This document shows positions 1 to 8,597 of a stretch of DNA of 64,000 nucleotides, piece by piece. The stretch is from NCBI GenBank assembly GCA_963747985.1, contig CAVVHG010000005.1, forward strand, positions 434,001 to 498,000, read 5' to 3'. Within the stretch, counting starts at the first letter, position 1, and the number at the start of each line of letters is the position of its first letter. The notes beneath the pieces are model-generated. The model was not told the DNA's origin and ran no database searches. It saw only the letters and a program-made list of their open reading frames with translations. Made by a program: the position numbers and the translations under genes. This DNA comes from JACADW01 sp963747985. GTDB lineage: Bacteria; Acidobacteriota; UBA6911.

Positions 1-1
1 C

Positions 2-559
2 GCCCTTCCCGACGAGACCATGGAAGGTGAAGTGACCGAGATCGGCAACAGCCCGATCAAGAGCACAACGGGCGCGACGCAGCAGGAGGCCAAGGATTTC
101 AAGGTCATCGTCACCATCAAGAATCCGTCGTCCAAACTTCGGCCCGGCATGTCCTGCACCGGGGATATCACCACCGATACCAAGAATAACGTGCTCACCG
201 TGCCTATTCAGGCGCTCACGATCCGTGAGGTCGAGGTCGACAAGGACGGCAAGTACGTCGAGCCGGACTTGAATAAGAAGAAGCCCTCCGAAGGCGTGGC
301 GCGGGCCGATTCTCCGAAAGACAAAGCGAAGAAAAAGGAACTCGAGGGCCTGTTCGTGGTAAACAAGGACAAGATCGCGCGATTCCGTCCTGTCAAGACG
401 GGCATAACCGGCGAGTCCGAGATCGAGATCAAGGCAAACCTGAAAGAGGGCGAGGAGATCGTGTCCGGCAGTTTCCAGACACTCCGGACCATCAAGGACG
501 GTGACCGGGTGAAGGTTGACAATACAAAACCCCTGACTCAAGCTGAAAAGAAGAGCTGA
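2..559 (+). CDS. MacA/HlyD-like periplasmic adaptor of an efflux system, C-terminal part
   Basis: The reading frame is open from the left edge, so the start codon and the N-terminal hairpin and lipoyl parts lie outside the window. What remains is the beta-barrel and membrane-proximal region: the segment around LRPGMSCTGDI is the typical adaptor motif, followed by a stretch returning to VPIQAL and a closing region with KTGITG and EEIVSGSF. An unusual Lys/Glu-rich insert separates two barrel strands (about nucleotides 240-345). It ends 24 bases before an ABC ATPase of the MacB/LolD type, so the two probably form one operon and one tripartite exporter. The exported substrate cannot be inferred. 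Confidence 0.85.
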   Translation, partial: ALPDETMEGEVTEIGNSPIKSTTGATQQEAKDFKVIVTIKNPSSKLRPGMSCTGDITTDTKNNVLTVPIQALTIREVEVDKDGKYVEPDLNKKKPSEGVARADSPKDKAKKKELEGLFVVNKDKIARFRPVKTGITGESEIEIKANLKEGEEIVSGSFQTLRTIKDGDRVKVDNTKPLTQAEKKS

Positions 560-583
560 TCAGGTTGAAGGAAAGAGCGAACT

Positions 584-1303
584 ATGACTGGGCATAACGG
601 AAACGGGGCACCGCCGGAAGGTGTCCTGATCAAGACTGATGACCTCTGGAAGACCTACGTGATGGGAGCGGAGGAGGTCCACGCGCTCCGGGGCGTTTCC
701 TTTGAAATTACGCGCGGCGAGTATGTTGCCATCATGGGCCCCTCCGGATCCGGCAAGTCCACGATGATGAACCTGATCGGCTGTCTCGATACGCCATCCA
801 AAGGATCGTACTATCTGAATGGCCGGCTCGTGTCGGACATGAACGATGACGAACTCGCTCATATCCGGAACAAGGAAATCGGCTTCGTCTTCCAGACCTT
901 CAACCTGCTTGCCAGGGCGACGGCCCTCCACAACGTCGAGCTGCCCCTGATCTACAACGGGACGCCCGCAGCTGAACGCAAAGAGAGAGCGATCAAGGCG
1001 CTGCAATCAGTCGAACTCGGGGAACGCATGTACCACAAGCCCAACGAGCTGTCCGGCGGTCAAAGACAGCGCGTGGCCGTCGCGCGCGCCCTGGTCAACA
1101 ACCCCTCCATCATTCTCGCAGATGAGCCCACCGGAAACCTCGACTCTCAGACCAGCTACGAGATCATGAACCTGTTCGACGTGCTCCACAAGCGCGGGAA
1201 CACCATCATCCTCGTGACGCACGAGCACGACATCGCAGCGCATGCCCGTCGTGTGATCCGGTTGCTGGACGGCAAGGTCGAGAGCGACGAAGTGATCCGC
1301 TGA
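584..1303 (+). CDS. ABC transporter ATP-binding protein, MacB/LolD type
   Basis: A complete 239-residue ATPase. Walker A is GPSGSGKST at residues 52-60, the signature is LSGGQRQRVAVARAL, Walker B is ILADEPTGNLD, and the switch histidine is in LVTHEHD. The TGNLD ending of Walker B and the size match the lipoprotein/macrolide exporter subfamily (MacB N-half, LolD, FtsE). It follows the MacA-like adaptor by 24 bases. No permease follows: the next gene is on the opposite strand. Two FtsX-type permeases without an ATPase are found at 45491-47963 in this window; a link is only a guess, because permeases could also sit upstream of the left edge. Confidence 0.92.
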   Translation: MTGHNGNGAPPEGVLIKTDDLWKTYVMGAEEVHALRGVSFEITRGEYVAIMGPSGSGKSTMMNLIGCLDTPSKGSYYLNGRLVSDMNDDELAHIRNKEIGFVFQTFNLLARATALHNVELPLIYNGTPAAERKERAIKALQSVELGERMYHKPNELSGGQRQRVAVARALVNNPSIILADEPTGNLDSQTSYEIMNLFDVLHKRGNTIILVTHEHDIAAHARRVIRLLDGKVESDEVIR

Positions 1304-1459
1304 CTGCTGCCTGCCTGATCATTCCCTGCACCGGCGGATGGTGTCGCCGGTCCAGGTCCGCATCCGAGTCGAGGCCCCACTCCAGGTTCGAGCGTTCCCG
1401 GGTCTGCCGCTTACCTTCGTGTTAGTCGAGACAGGGTCCCGGGAGCCCGCGGGAACCGA

Positions 1460-2227
1460 TCAGAATATCGCGAAATAGGCTGCCTTTCCTGCCACCCAGA
1501 GTGCCCACACGATCAGGACACCCGTCGCCGCTTTCTTGACCGTCATTGAGCGGCCGGAAAGTGCCGCGAAGCTGAGGGAGAGCAGGAAAATAGTCCAGGC
1601 CGAGAACACGTCGACCGAAGACAACAGGCTGTTGAGGACCGGATGCTCTTTCTCCGCGACGAGCAGACCGAGGTTGCTCACCACGTTGGCGACAGGATTG
1701 ACTTCGATGTCCACCGGATCCTTGAGGTACATCACGATGATCGCAAAGATCCCGCCGATTATGCCGGGCGGCCCCATGCCCCAGAACGTGGCGGCCAGTG
1801 ATTTCTTGAAACTGATGTTGGCGCCCATCAGAACAAAAAGGAGCAGAAAGACGGCGGCGATCAGGATGTAAACCAGCAGTACGCCGACGGGAGCGAAGAT
1901 CATCTGGCTGTAGCGCGCGAAAGCCCCCTGCGGCTGCGACACGATCGTTTGTATCTGCTCCTCGGGCAGGTTCTTCGTCATCGGGTTCATCGCGAGGCTC
2001 TTGCGCATGAGCGTCTCGTGATCCACACGCGTCGTGAGGACGTAGTTCATCCCGATGGCGAGGATGCTGGCAATAATCCAGATCCCGAGCCATGACGGTT
2101 TGCGGTTGATATCGTCATAGGTTTTCCGCGGCTCAAAATAGACCCCGATCAGTCTCTGGAAGAAGCTCATCGTCGGGACCGCTTCGCCCGGACCGGCAAC
2201 CCCGGCGGCTGGCACGTTGTTCTCCAT
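1460..2227 (-). CDS. Yip1-family integral membrane protein
   Basis: A 255-residue protein with a short cytoplasmic N-terminus containing the FFQRLIGVYFEPRKTYDDI-type motif that opens bacterial Yip1 domains, then about five hydrophobic segments (around residues 47-65, 110-135, 145-170, 205-225 and 230-252). The ATG at 2227 is preceded by GAGGAG seven bases upstream. The Yip1 family is linked to membrane trafficking in eukaryotes, but in bacteria its role is unknown. It stands alone, convergent with the ABC ATPase gene. The family call rests on the N-terminal motif and topology. Confidence 0.75.
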   Translation of the reverse strand: MENNVPAAGVAGPGEAVPTMSFFQRLIGVYFEPRKTYDDINRKPSWLGIWIIASILAIGMNYVLTTRVDHETLMRKSLAMNPMTKNLPEEQIQTIVSQPQGAFARYSQMIFAPVGVLLVYILIAAVFLLLFVLMGANISFKKSLAATFWGMGPPGIIGGIFAIIVMYLKDPVDIEVNPVANVVSNLGLLVAEKEHPVLNSLLSSVDVFSAWTIFLLSLSFAALSGRSMTVKKAATGVLIVWALWVAGKAAYFAIF

Positions 2228-2412
2228 GGCAGTTCTCCTCGCAGATTTGCGCTTCCGAGTATCATGCTGCAGGGACCCCGTACATACCTGCTCAACATTA
2301 ATACACGGAATCCGCCGATCGATTCAAAAAAACAGCCGTTTCCCCTCCGCTGGCGAGCATCCTCCCGACGAGCGGAAGCACTGTCGATGCCTTCTCCGGG
2401 CGGAGCAGGCCG

Positions 2413-3180
2413 TTACTTTATCTCTCTGATCTTGATGTTCCTGAACCAGAACACGCTGCCGTGATCCTGGAGCACGATGTGGCCGACCTTGGCAAGGCCG
2501 TAGTCCGGATAGTCTTTCCACTTTTCCGACATGCGGAGTTTGTTCCACTCGTCGTTCCACCGCTCAAATTCCAGAAGCTTCGCGCCGTTGAGCCAGTGCT
2601 CCACGTGCGTGCCGTTCACCAGAATCCTGGTGTTGTTCCATTCGCCGACGGGTTTGAGATCCTTCTGGCCGCCGGGCAAGTGCATCCCGTAGTCAACGCC
2701 CGCTTTCTGCCATTCTTCCAGCTTCTCTGGAAATCCCACCTCGTCGATGAATTGGTATTCAGGGCCGGTCATCCATGCTGCCTGGTATTTCGGGTCCTCC
2801 ACGACCGCGTACATCAGGCCGCTGTTGCCGCCCTTCGAAGCCTTCCAGTCGATGCTGATCTCGAAATTCTCATACTGCCTGTCGCTGACCAGGTCCGCGC
2901 GCAGATCGCTGCCGTAGTTACCTTCCGTCCCGATCGACTTGAGCGCGCAATCCTCGACTGCCCAAGACTGTGTGCTCTGTCCGTTGTACCCATGCCAACC
3001 CTTCAAGTCCACGCCGTTGAAGATCAACTCCCATCCCGCGATCCTTTCGGGTTCAGTCAGTACATTGACGGCCGAACAATCACCGGTGGCAGGCTGTTCC
3101 GCTTTTCGCTCGACGCGACTGCGGGCAGCAGTTCCCGCGACCAGTGCCACCGATATGCAGCAAAAAGTCCTTAGTCTCAT
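2413..3180 (-). CDS. Exported DUF1080 (3-keto-disaccharide hydrolase-like) protein
   Basis: The ATG at 3180 is chosen over an upstream in-frame TTG because GGGAGA sits eight bases before it and the protein then opens with a signal peptide (MRLRTFCCISVALVAG). The mature part begins with the family signature GWELIFNGVDLKGWHG and ends with the usual SVFWFRNIKIREI strand. It is a concanavalin-like beta-sandwich of the DUF1080 family, members of which act on glycosides, some as 3-keto-glycoside hydrolases. About 255 residues is normal for a single-domain member. It probably acts in the periplasm or outside the cell on plant or microbial sugars; the substrate is unknown. Confidence 0.85.
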   Translation of the reverse strand: MRLRTFCCISVALVAGTAARSRVERKAEQPATGDCSAVNVLTEPERIAGWELIFNGVDLKGWHGYNGQSTQSWAVEDCALKSIGTEGNYGSDLRADLVSDRQYENFEISIDWKASKGGNSGLMYAVVEDPKYQAAWMTGPEYQFIDEVGFPEKLEEWQKAGVDYGMHLPGGQKDLKPVGEWNNTRILVNGTHVEHWLNGAKLLEFERWNDEWNKLRMSEKWKDYPDYGLAKVGHIVLQDHGSVFWFRNIKIREIK

Positions 3181-3286
3181 TTCCAGATCTCCCAATCAGG
3201 GTTGAAAGGAGTTCAGCATCGGCAAGCGATCCAACCTAGCACGGAGATCCCCCGTGGGCAATCCGGAAACGGCCTGGGTTAACGCG

Positions 3287-4405
3287 CTAGTCCTCAGTTG
3301 TCGATGGGGGTGACGCCGCAGCGGCGAACAGCGTCTGAACCGGAGGACATGCATGGAATCCTGCCAGCTGTCCACAGGCGCCGAGTATATCGGCTCCGCC
3401 GCTGTAGCGTTTGTGCGATGGCAGGCCGGCTTCACTGAGAACCCGCCGGAATGCCGCTTCCCGGGCATGGCTGGACCGGCCGAAGCTCTGCGGCCCTGCA
3501 GGATCGATCGGGTTGAAGGGGACGATGCTGATGCGCGGCCGTATGCCGCCCTTTCGTGTGAAGTCTCGGGCGAGTTGGGCCAGCCTGCGAGCATCATGGC
3601 TGGAATCGTTGACCCCACTCAAAAGCGTGAATGACCACATCGGGGCCAACCCCGTGACCCTGGAGTGCTCGAGTGCGGCGTCCAGGACCTCTTCCAGGGG
3701 AAACTTGAGATCGATCGGCATCAGGCGCCTGCGGACCGAAGGGATGGGGCTGGTGATGGAGAGGGCGAGTCGAGCCGCAGGCACCTCCTGCGCCAGGCGG
3801 CGGATTCCTGCCGGGAGCCCCGCCGTGCATACCGTGATCGCGCGCCCGTCGATGGCCAGGCCGCTCGGCTCACTGGCCACCCGAATCGACTCGATCACGT
3901 TATCGAGGTTGGCCAGCGGCTCGCCCATGCCCTGGAACACGATTCCGTGAACCCTCTGCCCCAGCACACGATCGAGCCCGCGTCGGACCACGCGCACCTG
4001 CTCGATGATCTCCCATGTCTCAAGGTTTCGCTGGAAGCCCAGTCGGCCCGTGGCGCAAAAAGCACACCCGAGGCCACAACCTGCCTGCGAGCTTACACAT
4101 ACTGAGTATCGTCCATGCCGCTCGAGCGGGATCCGGACCGTCTCGACGACCTCGCCTCGGGGAGTGGCCAGGGAGTATTTCACGAACGGGTCGATCCGGC
4201 TGCACTGCGCTCCACAGACAGAAAGGCCGGGCAGTGATCCGGCGGCACGGACTCGGTCAAGTGTGATCCGGCGGACGTTGCGTACTGCGGGAGGGAGTCG
4301 GTCGTGGCGATGAATCGCTCCCACGATCCGGCGGGCCTCTTCGATCGGGACACCCGGGACAGCTTCGGTCAGTGCGGCTGGGGTGACGGCCTGTAGTGGA
4401 ATCAT
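3287..4405 (-). CDS. RlmN/Cfr-family radical SAM 23S rRNA methyltransferase
   Basis: A 372-residue radical SAM enzyme. The iron-sulfur cluster motif is CGLGCAFC, preceded by SSQAGC, whose Cys matches the family's accessory position. The glycine-rich GMGEPLANLDNV motif and the C-terminal ACGQLAG motif, carrying the methyl-carrying cysteine, are also present. RlmN adds a C2 methyl to A2503 of 23S rRNA (and to tRNA A37 in some species). The N-terminal region before the cluster is divergent and lacks the usual FRAxQIxxW-like helix motif, so this may be a paralog rather than the housekeeping enzyme. It is a single gene with no obvious operon partner. Confidence 0.85.
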   Translation of the reverse strand: MIPLQAVTPAALTEAVPGVPIEEARRIVGAIHRHDRLPPAVRNVRRITLDRVRAAGSLPGLSVCGAQCSRIDPFVKYSLATPRGEVVETVRIPLERHGRYSVCVSSQAGCGLGCAFCATGRLGFQRNLETWEIIEQVRVVRRGLDRVLGQRVHGIVFQGMGEPLANLDNVIESIRVASEPSGLAIDGRAITVCTAGLPAGIRRLAQEVPAARLALSITSPIPSVRRRLMPIDLKFPLEEVLDAALEHSRVTGLAPMWSFTLLSGVNDSSHDARRLAQLARDFTRKGGIRPRISIVPFNPIDPAGPQSFGRSSHAREAAFRRVLSEAGLPSHKRYSGGADILGACGQLAGFHACPPVQTLFAAAASPPSTTED

Positions 4406-4549
4406 GGCATTCTGCGTGGGGCCCGATGGTGAGTGTTCCGCCGGGCAGCGCCTCGCGGGCGAACAGCCGGATGCCCGGGTTTCCCTGACACCGGATTCCG
4501 CGTTTTGATAACAGATCTCTTCAGAGACTCCCGGCGAAACAGCCTCATC

Positions 4550-6571
4550 CTACTTCACCCGCGCGGCTGATTCCATGCCTGACTCGGAAATGACGCGCGC
4601 TTTGTCCTTCCGGCGGGCCAGCCACACGGCCATCTCCCCCCTTCCCCGATGAGCCCAGGCGTAATATGGGATCAAGGTGAGTTGCTGCTTCTCGCCCGTC
4701 ACCTTCCCGCTCCGATAACGATACGCCGTTGCCTCTCCTTTGATTACCACGATCCCGTTGAGAAGGTCGGGCCTGGGCTCGGCAGTCAGGACGGCCGCAT
4801 CGTCGAGGACGAGATTGCTCGTGTGGCCGTTGTTATCGGGCCATTCCGCGCAATACACGAGCGGGCCGCGCTCGATGGCAACGCGCCCGGAATCGGCCTT
4901 GACGTTCCTGTCCGCCACTACGCGGCGCGCCGGCATGGGAAGCGACACTTCAACCCTGTCCTCATTCTGCCACGTTCTGGCTATGGGGATATAGCCATGA
5001 TCCGGCCTGGAGGCCACGACCTTGCCGTTGACCCTCACGACCGGCCCCTCACTCGTCTCCCCCGAATACGTGTAGAGCGTGCTCGGGAGCGGTCGACCGA
5101 CTGCCCATCCCGGGACGCGCACCATGAGGGTGAGCTTCGAAGGCCTCTCAGGGATTACCCGGATCCGTACGTCGCCTTTCCACGGATACTCGGTCGTCTG
5201 GGAGAGGATAATCCTGCCTTCGCTCGTTTCGATCGAAGACGTGCCCTGCACGTAGAGGTTCACATAAACTCTCTCTCCCGCAACCCCGTAGGCGAACGCG
5301 CCCATTTCTGCAATGAACCGGGCGATATTGGGCGGGCAGCATGCGCACGAAAACCAGGAGCTGCGCTCGTGCCGCCCGGACGAGGCCAGGGGATTGGGAT
5401 AGAAATACAGGTTCCCGCTCATGCCGGCGCCCGAGAGGAAGGCGTTGTAGGCAGCGCGCTCGAAAAGATCCACGTATTTTCCGTCACCGAAGTAGCGGAA
5501 CATGCGATAGTTCCAGAGAGCATAGGCGATCGTGGCGCAGGTCTCGGCATAGCCGGTGTCATTTGGGAGATCGTATGCGGGACCGAACCCCTCGATCCCG
5601 CCTGCCGCCCCGATACCGCCCGTGATGTACAGCTTTCTCGATACTATGTCGGTCCAAATTCTCTCCATTGCCGGCATATAACGTGAGTCACCGGTGAGGG
5701 CGGCAACGTCGGTTACGCCGGAATAGAAATAAGCGGCACGCACGGCGTGGCCGACGGCTGTTGATTGCTCGACCACCGGTTCGTGATCCTGGCTGTATTC
5801 CCCATAGAGCTTGTGGCCTGCGGCGTTGCCGCGTTCGTCAACGAAGAATTTCGCCAGATCGAGGTACTTGCTTTCCCCCGTGACACGATAGAGCTTGACG
5901 AGGCCGATCTCGATCTCCTCGTGACCCGGGACGAGCCGGAGCTGCGACTGGCCCGGTCCAAAGGTCCCGGCGACAAAATCGGCACTCCTGACAGCCGCGT
6001 CGAGAAGGGCACGCTTGCCTGTAGCCTGGTAGTAAGCCGCAGCCGCCTCGTACAGGTGCCCGACGTTGTAAAGCTCGTGGCTCTCATTGAGCTTGGACCA
6101 GCGCGCCGGTCCGGACATCTCGGGAGGATTCGCCGGATCGATCGTTCGAGCCGTATACAGGTACCCGTCCTGTTCCTGGGCTTTGGATATCTTCACCACC
6201 CAGGAATTCACGGCCTTCTCGAGTTCCGGGTCCGGCCGCAGCATGAGGGAGTAGGCCGCCGCCTCGATAACCTTGTAGACATCGGAATCGTCGAATGCGA
6301 AACGGGTAGCGAACTTACCCTTCGTTTCACCTCCGGCGATCTCGAAATTCCTGATGCGGCCCGTGAGCTCGCACTGCCGCATCTCGTGCGGGATCGTCAC
6401 GGACGTGTCGGTCCTTTGTCGCGGTGCCCAGAAGTTGTCTTCGAACCTGACGGAAGTGAGGGGCACCTCCCCGACAGGATAATCGGATCCCGGTTTGGAG
6501 GCCGAAGCAATAGCGGCGGCGACAAAGACCAGCAGCAACGTCACTCCGATCGTCCTCGATTCTTGAGTCAA
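4550..6571 (-). CDS. Exported GH127 glycoside hydrolase (beta-L-arabinofuranosidase family)
   Basis: About 673 residues. The open frame extends to 6733, but that part overlaps the upstream oppF gene. I prefer a TTG at 6571 with GGGAG nine bases upstream, giving a signal peptide (MTQESRTIGVTLLLVFVAAA); a GTG at 6544 is an alternative. Family residues are all present: acid/base Glu in GGIEGF (about 327), zinc ligands Glu and Cys in YAETCA (about 343 and 345), and the Cys pair in CACCPPN (about 411-412), where the first Cys is the nucleophile in characterised GH127 enzymes. It removes terminal beta-L-arabinofuranose from plant glycans. It starts 16 bases after the oppF stop, so it is probably co-transcribed. 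Confidence 0.88.
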   Translation of the reverse strand: MTQESRTIGVTLLLVFVAAAIASASKPGSDYPVGEVPLTSVRFEDNFWAPRQRTDTSVTIPHEMRQCELTGRIRNFEIAGGETKGKFATRFAFDDSDVYKVIEAAAYSLMLRPDPELEKAVNSWVVKISKAQEQDGYLYTARTIDPANPPEMSGPARWSKLNESHELYNVGHLYEAAAAYYQATGKRALLDAAVRSADFVAGTFGPGQSQLRLVPGHEEIEIGLVKLYRVTGESKYLDLAKFFVDERGNAAGHKLYGEYSQDHEPVVEQSTAVGHAVRAAYFYSGVTDVAALTGDSRYMPAMERIWTDIVSRKLYITGGIGAAGGIEGFGPAYDLPNDTGYAETCATIAYALWNYRMFRYFGDGKYVDLFERAAYNAFLSGAGMSGNLYFYPNPLASSGRHERSSWFSCACCPPNIARFIAEMGAFAYGVAGERVYVNLYVQGTSSIETSEGRIILSQTTEYPWKGDVRIRVIPERPSKLTLMVRVPGWAVGRPLPSTLYTYSGETSEGPVVRVNGKVVASRPDHGYIPIARTWQNEDRVEVSLPMPARRVVADRNVKADSGRVAIERGPLVYCAEWPDNNGHTSNLVLDDAAVLTAEPRPDLLNGIVVIKGEATAYRYRSGKVTGEKQQLTLIPYYAWAHRGRGEMAVWLARRKDKARVISESGMESAARVK

Positions 6572-6587
6572 AGTCCCAGGCTCCCGG

Positions 6588-7550
6588 TCAGTCAAAAAGG
6601 AAGCAGGCAACGCTGCGGTTTGCCCCCAGGTCGATAAGCTCCGGGCACTCGGCCCGGCACCTCGCCGTTGCGTGATCACACCGCGGATGGAAGGCGCAGC
6701 CCGGCGGAGGATTCGCAGGGGATGGGAGATCACCCCGGGGTGTAGTTGCCGCGAACTCGCTCCCCAGGCGGGCCGGCATGCTGTCGAGCAGCAACCGGCC
6801 GTAGGGATGTTTGGGCTCCCGGAAAAACGGCTCCGCCGGAGACTCCTCCACGATCTTTCCCAGGTACATCACCCGGATATGCGAGCACAGGTAGTGAATC
6901 ACTGTGAGCGAGTGCGAAATCATCAACAACGTGAGGCCCAAACGCCGCTGCAATTCGGCAAGCAGGTTCAGGATCTGGACTTGCACGGAGGCGTCAAGCG
7001 CCGATACCGGTTCGTCGGCGATCAGCAGTCGAGGACGCAGCGCAAGCGCGCGGGCGATGACGGCCCTCTGCTGCTGACCCCCGCTGAGCATGGCCGGCTG
7101 GCGGACTGCAAGAGCAGGGTCCAGCGCGACGCTCTCCATGAGCTCGGCTACCCGCAGGTCCCTTTCGCGGCGGGTGCCGACCCTGTTGGCGTCGAGCGGT
7201 TCCGCGATGGCAGCTGCCACCGTCAGCCGCGGGTCGAGGGATGCCAAAGCATCCTGGAAAATCATCTGAAAATACCGTCTGCTTTTTCGCAGGTCTGAGG
7301 CAGACATCTGGGAAAGATCGGTGCCTTCAAAGAAGACCGAGCCGGCGTCCGGTTCGAGGAGCCGGACGGCGCATCGTGCGAGCGTTGACTTCCCGCACCC
7401 GGATTCGCCAACGAGGCCGGCGGTTTCGCCCGGCTTGATGTTGAGGTCGACGCCACGCAGAGCGCGGACTTCGGCCCTTCGGCCGAGTCCGGCTGCCACG
7501 AACGTCTTGCACAGTCCCCGAACTTCGAGGGTGGGAATCATGTCGATCAT
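6588..7550 (-). CDS. Oligopeptide/dipeptide ABC transporter ATP-binding protein (OppF/DppF-like)
   Basis: A 320-residue ATPase with Walker A GESGCGKST, signature LSGGQQQRAVIARAL, Walker B LIADEPVSALD, and the C-terminal oligopeptide-transporter extension with clustered cysteines (CAFHPRCDHATARC). The start is set at ATG 7550 because it forms an ATGA overlap with the stop of the preceding oppD-like gene; the open frame extends further upstream only as a shadow. It energises import together with its OppD-like partner. No permease or substrate-binding protein gene lies nearby, so the membrane partners must be elsewhere. Confidence 0.9.
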   Translation of the reverse strand: MIDMIPTLEVRGLCKTFVAAGLGRRAEVRALRGVDLNIKPGETAGLVGESGCGKSTLARCAVRLLEPDAGSVFFEGTDLSQMSASDLRKSRRYFQMIFQDALASLDPRLTVAAAIAEPLDANRVGTRRERDLRVAELMESVALDPALAVRQPAMLSGGQQQRAVIARALALRPRLLIADEPVSALDASVQVQILNLLAELQRRLGLTLLMISHSLTVIHYLCSHIRVMYLGKIVEESPAEPFFREPKHPYGRLLLDSMPARLGSEFAATTPRGDLPSPANPPPGCAFHPRCDHATARCRAECPELIDLGANRSVACFLFD

Positions 7551-8518
7551 CCGCGCGCCTTGATGCAGGCGGCCCGATGAGTGGCAGACAGCGGCACCGC
7601 TTCGGGGATTTCCAGTAGACAGCGCTCTTCCGCCAACTTGCATCGAGGTGCGAAAGCGCACCCCTGTGCGAGCCTCAGCGCGACAGGAGGCGATCCCGGG
7701 ATCGGCTCCAGTTTCTGGCCTCCCGCCGTCCGAGTCAGGTCGGGAACGCACTGCAGCAGGCCGCGCGTGTAAGGGTGCGCAGGCGCGGAGAGGACTTCCT
7801 GCGATGGTCCGGATTCGACAATACGCGCACCGTACATGACTGCCAGGCGGTCGGCGATCCGATCGATCAGGGGAAGGTCGTGGCTGATGAAAAGGAGTGC
7901 GAGGCCCAGGCGGTGCTTCATCTGCATCAGCAGGGTGACGATTTGTGCCTGAATTGTCGGATCCAGCGCACTCGTCGGTTCGTCCGCAATCAGGAGAGGG
8001 GGATGGTTGCAGATCGCCAGGGCAATCCCCACTCGCTGGCAGGTACCACCCGATAACTCATGCGCGTAACGCTTCATTATGAAGGCCGGTTCGGCTATCC
8101 CGACGTCTGCGAGCATCCGGGATGCGCGGTCGCGCCACTGCTTGCCCGTCATTCGACCGTGAGCTCGCAGAGCCTCTTCGAAGTGCTGGCCCACCGTCAG
8201 CACCGGATTCAGCGAGCCACGCGCATCCTGAAAGACAAGTCCGATCCTGCTGCCGCGCAGCTGCCGCCAGGCACGCTCGTCGAAGGCGCGTAATGACTTC
8301 CCTTCGAACCGGATATCGCCGCCTTCAATGCGGCCGCCATCCAGGAGGCCGAGGAGGGCAAGCGCGATGGTGGATTTGCCGCATCCCGTTTCGCCCGCGA
8401 GTCCAAGGGTCTCGCCCGGCCCGATGTCGAAGGAGACGTCCTCGACGGCTCGCAGAGGACCCGAGGAAGTGTGGTACGAAACGGACAGGTTTCGCACGGA
8501 AAGAAGCGGTGAATCCAC
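7547..8518 (-). CDS. Oligopeptide/dipeptide ABC transporter ATP-binding protein (OppD/DppD-like)
   Basis: A 323-residue ATPase: Walker A GETGCGKST, signature LSGGTCQRVGIALAI (Thr-Cys at positions that are usually Met/Gln-Gln/Arg), Walker B LIADEPTSALD, and the C-terminal extension with CAFAPRCKLAEERC. The start is taken as GTG 8518, in frame and close to the first conserved strand. The longer open frame would run into the enolase gene, which is on the same strand and ends at 8598. It is coupled to the OppF-like gene by an ATGA overlap. It probably forms a heterodimer that powers peptide or oligosaccharide uptake. Confidence 0.9.
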   Translation of the reverse strand: MDSPLLSVRNLSVSYHTSSGPLRAVEDVSFDIGPGETLGLAGETGCGKSTIALALLGLLDGGRIEGGDIRFEGKSLRAFDERAWRQLRGSRIGLVFQDARGSLNPVLTVGQHFEEALRAHGRMTGKQWRDRASRMLADVGIAEPAFIMKRYAHELSGGTCQRVGIALAICNHPPLLIADEPTSALDPTIQAQIVTLLMQMKHRLGLALLFISHDLPLIDRIADRLAVMYGARIVESGPSQEVLSAPAHPYTRGLLQCVPDLTRTAGGQKLEPIPGSPPVALRLAQGCAFAPRCKLAEERCLLEIPEAVPLSATHRAACIKARG

Positions 8519-8597
8519 GGCACTCCCGCCGTCACCGCCGGCAAGCGTCGCTGACGGCGCGTCAGCCCGAATTCGCGGGCCAGGCCCGGGGCTCGGG

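Noticed and set aside
2461..3174. Plus-strand frame opposite the DUF1080 gene
   Set aside because: It is a shadow of a conserved gene with a signal peptide and domain signatures on the minus strand.
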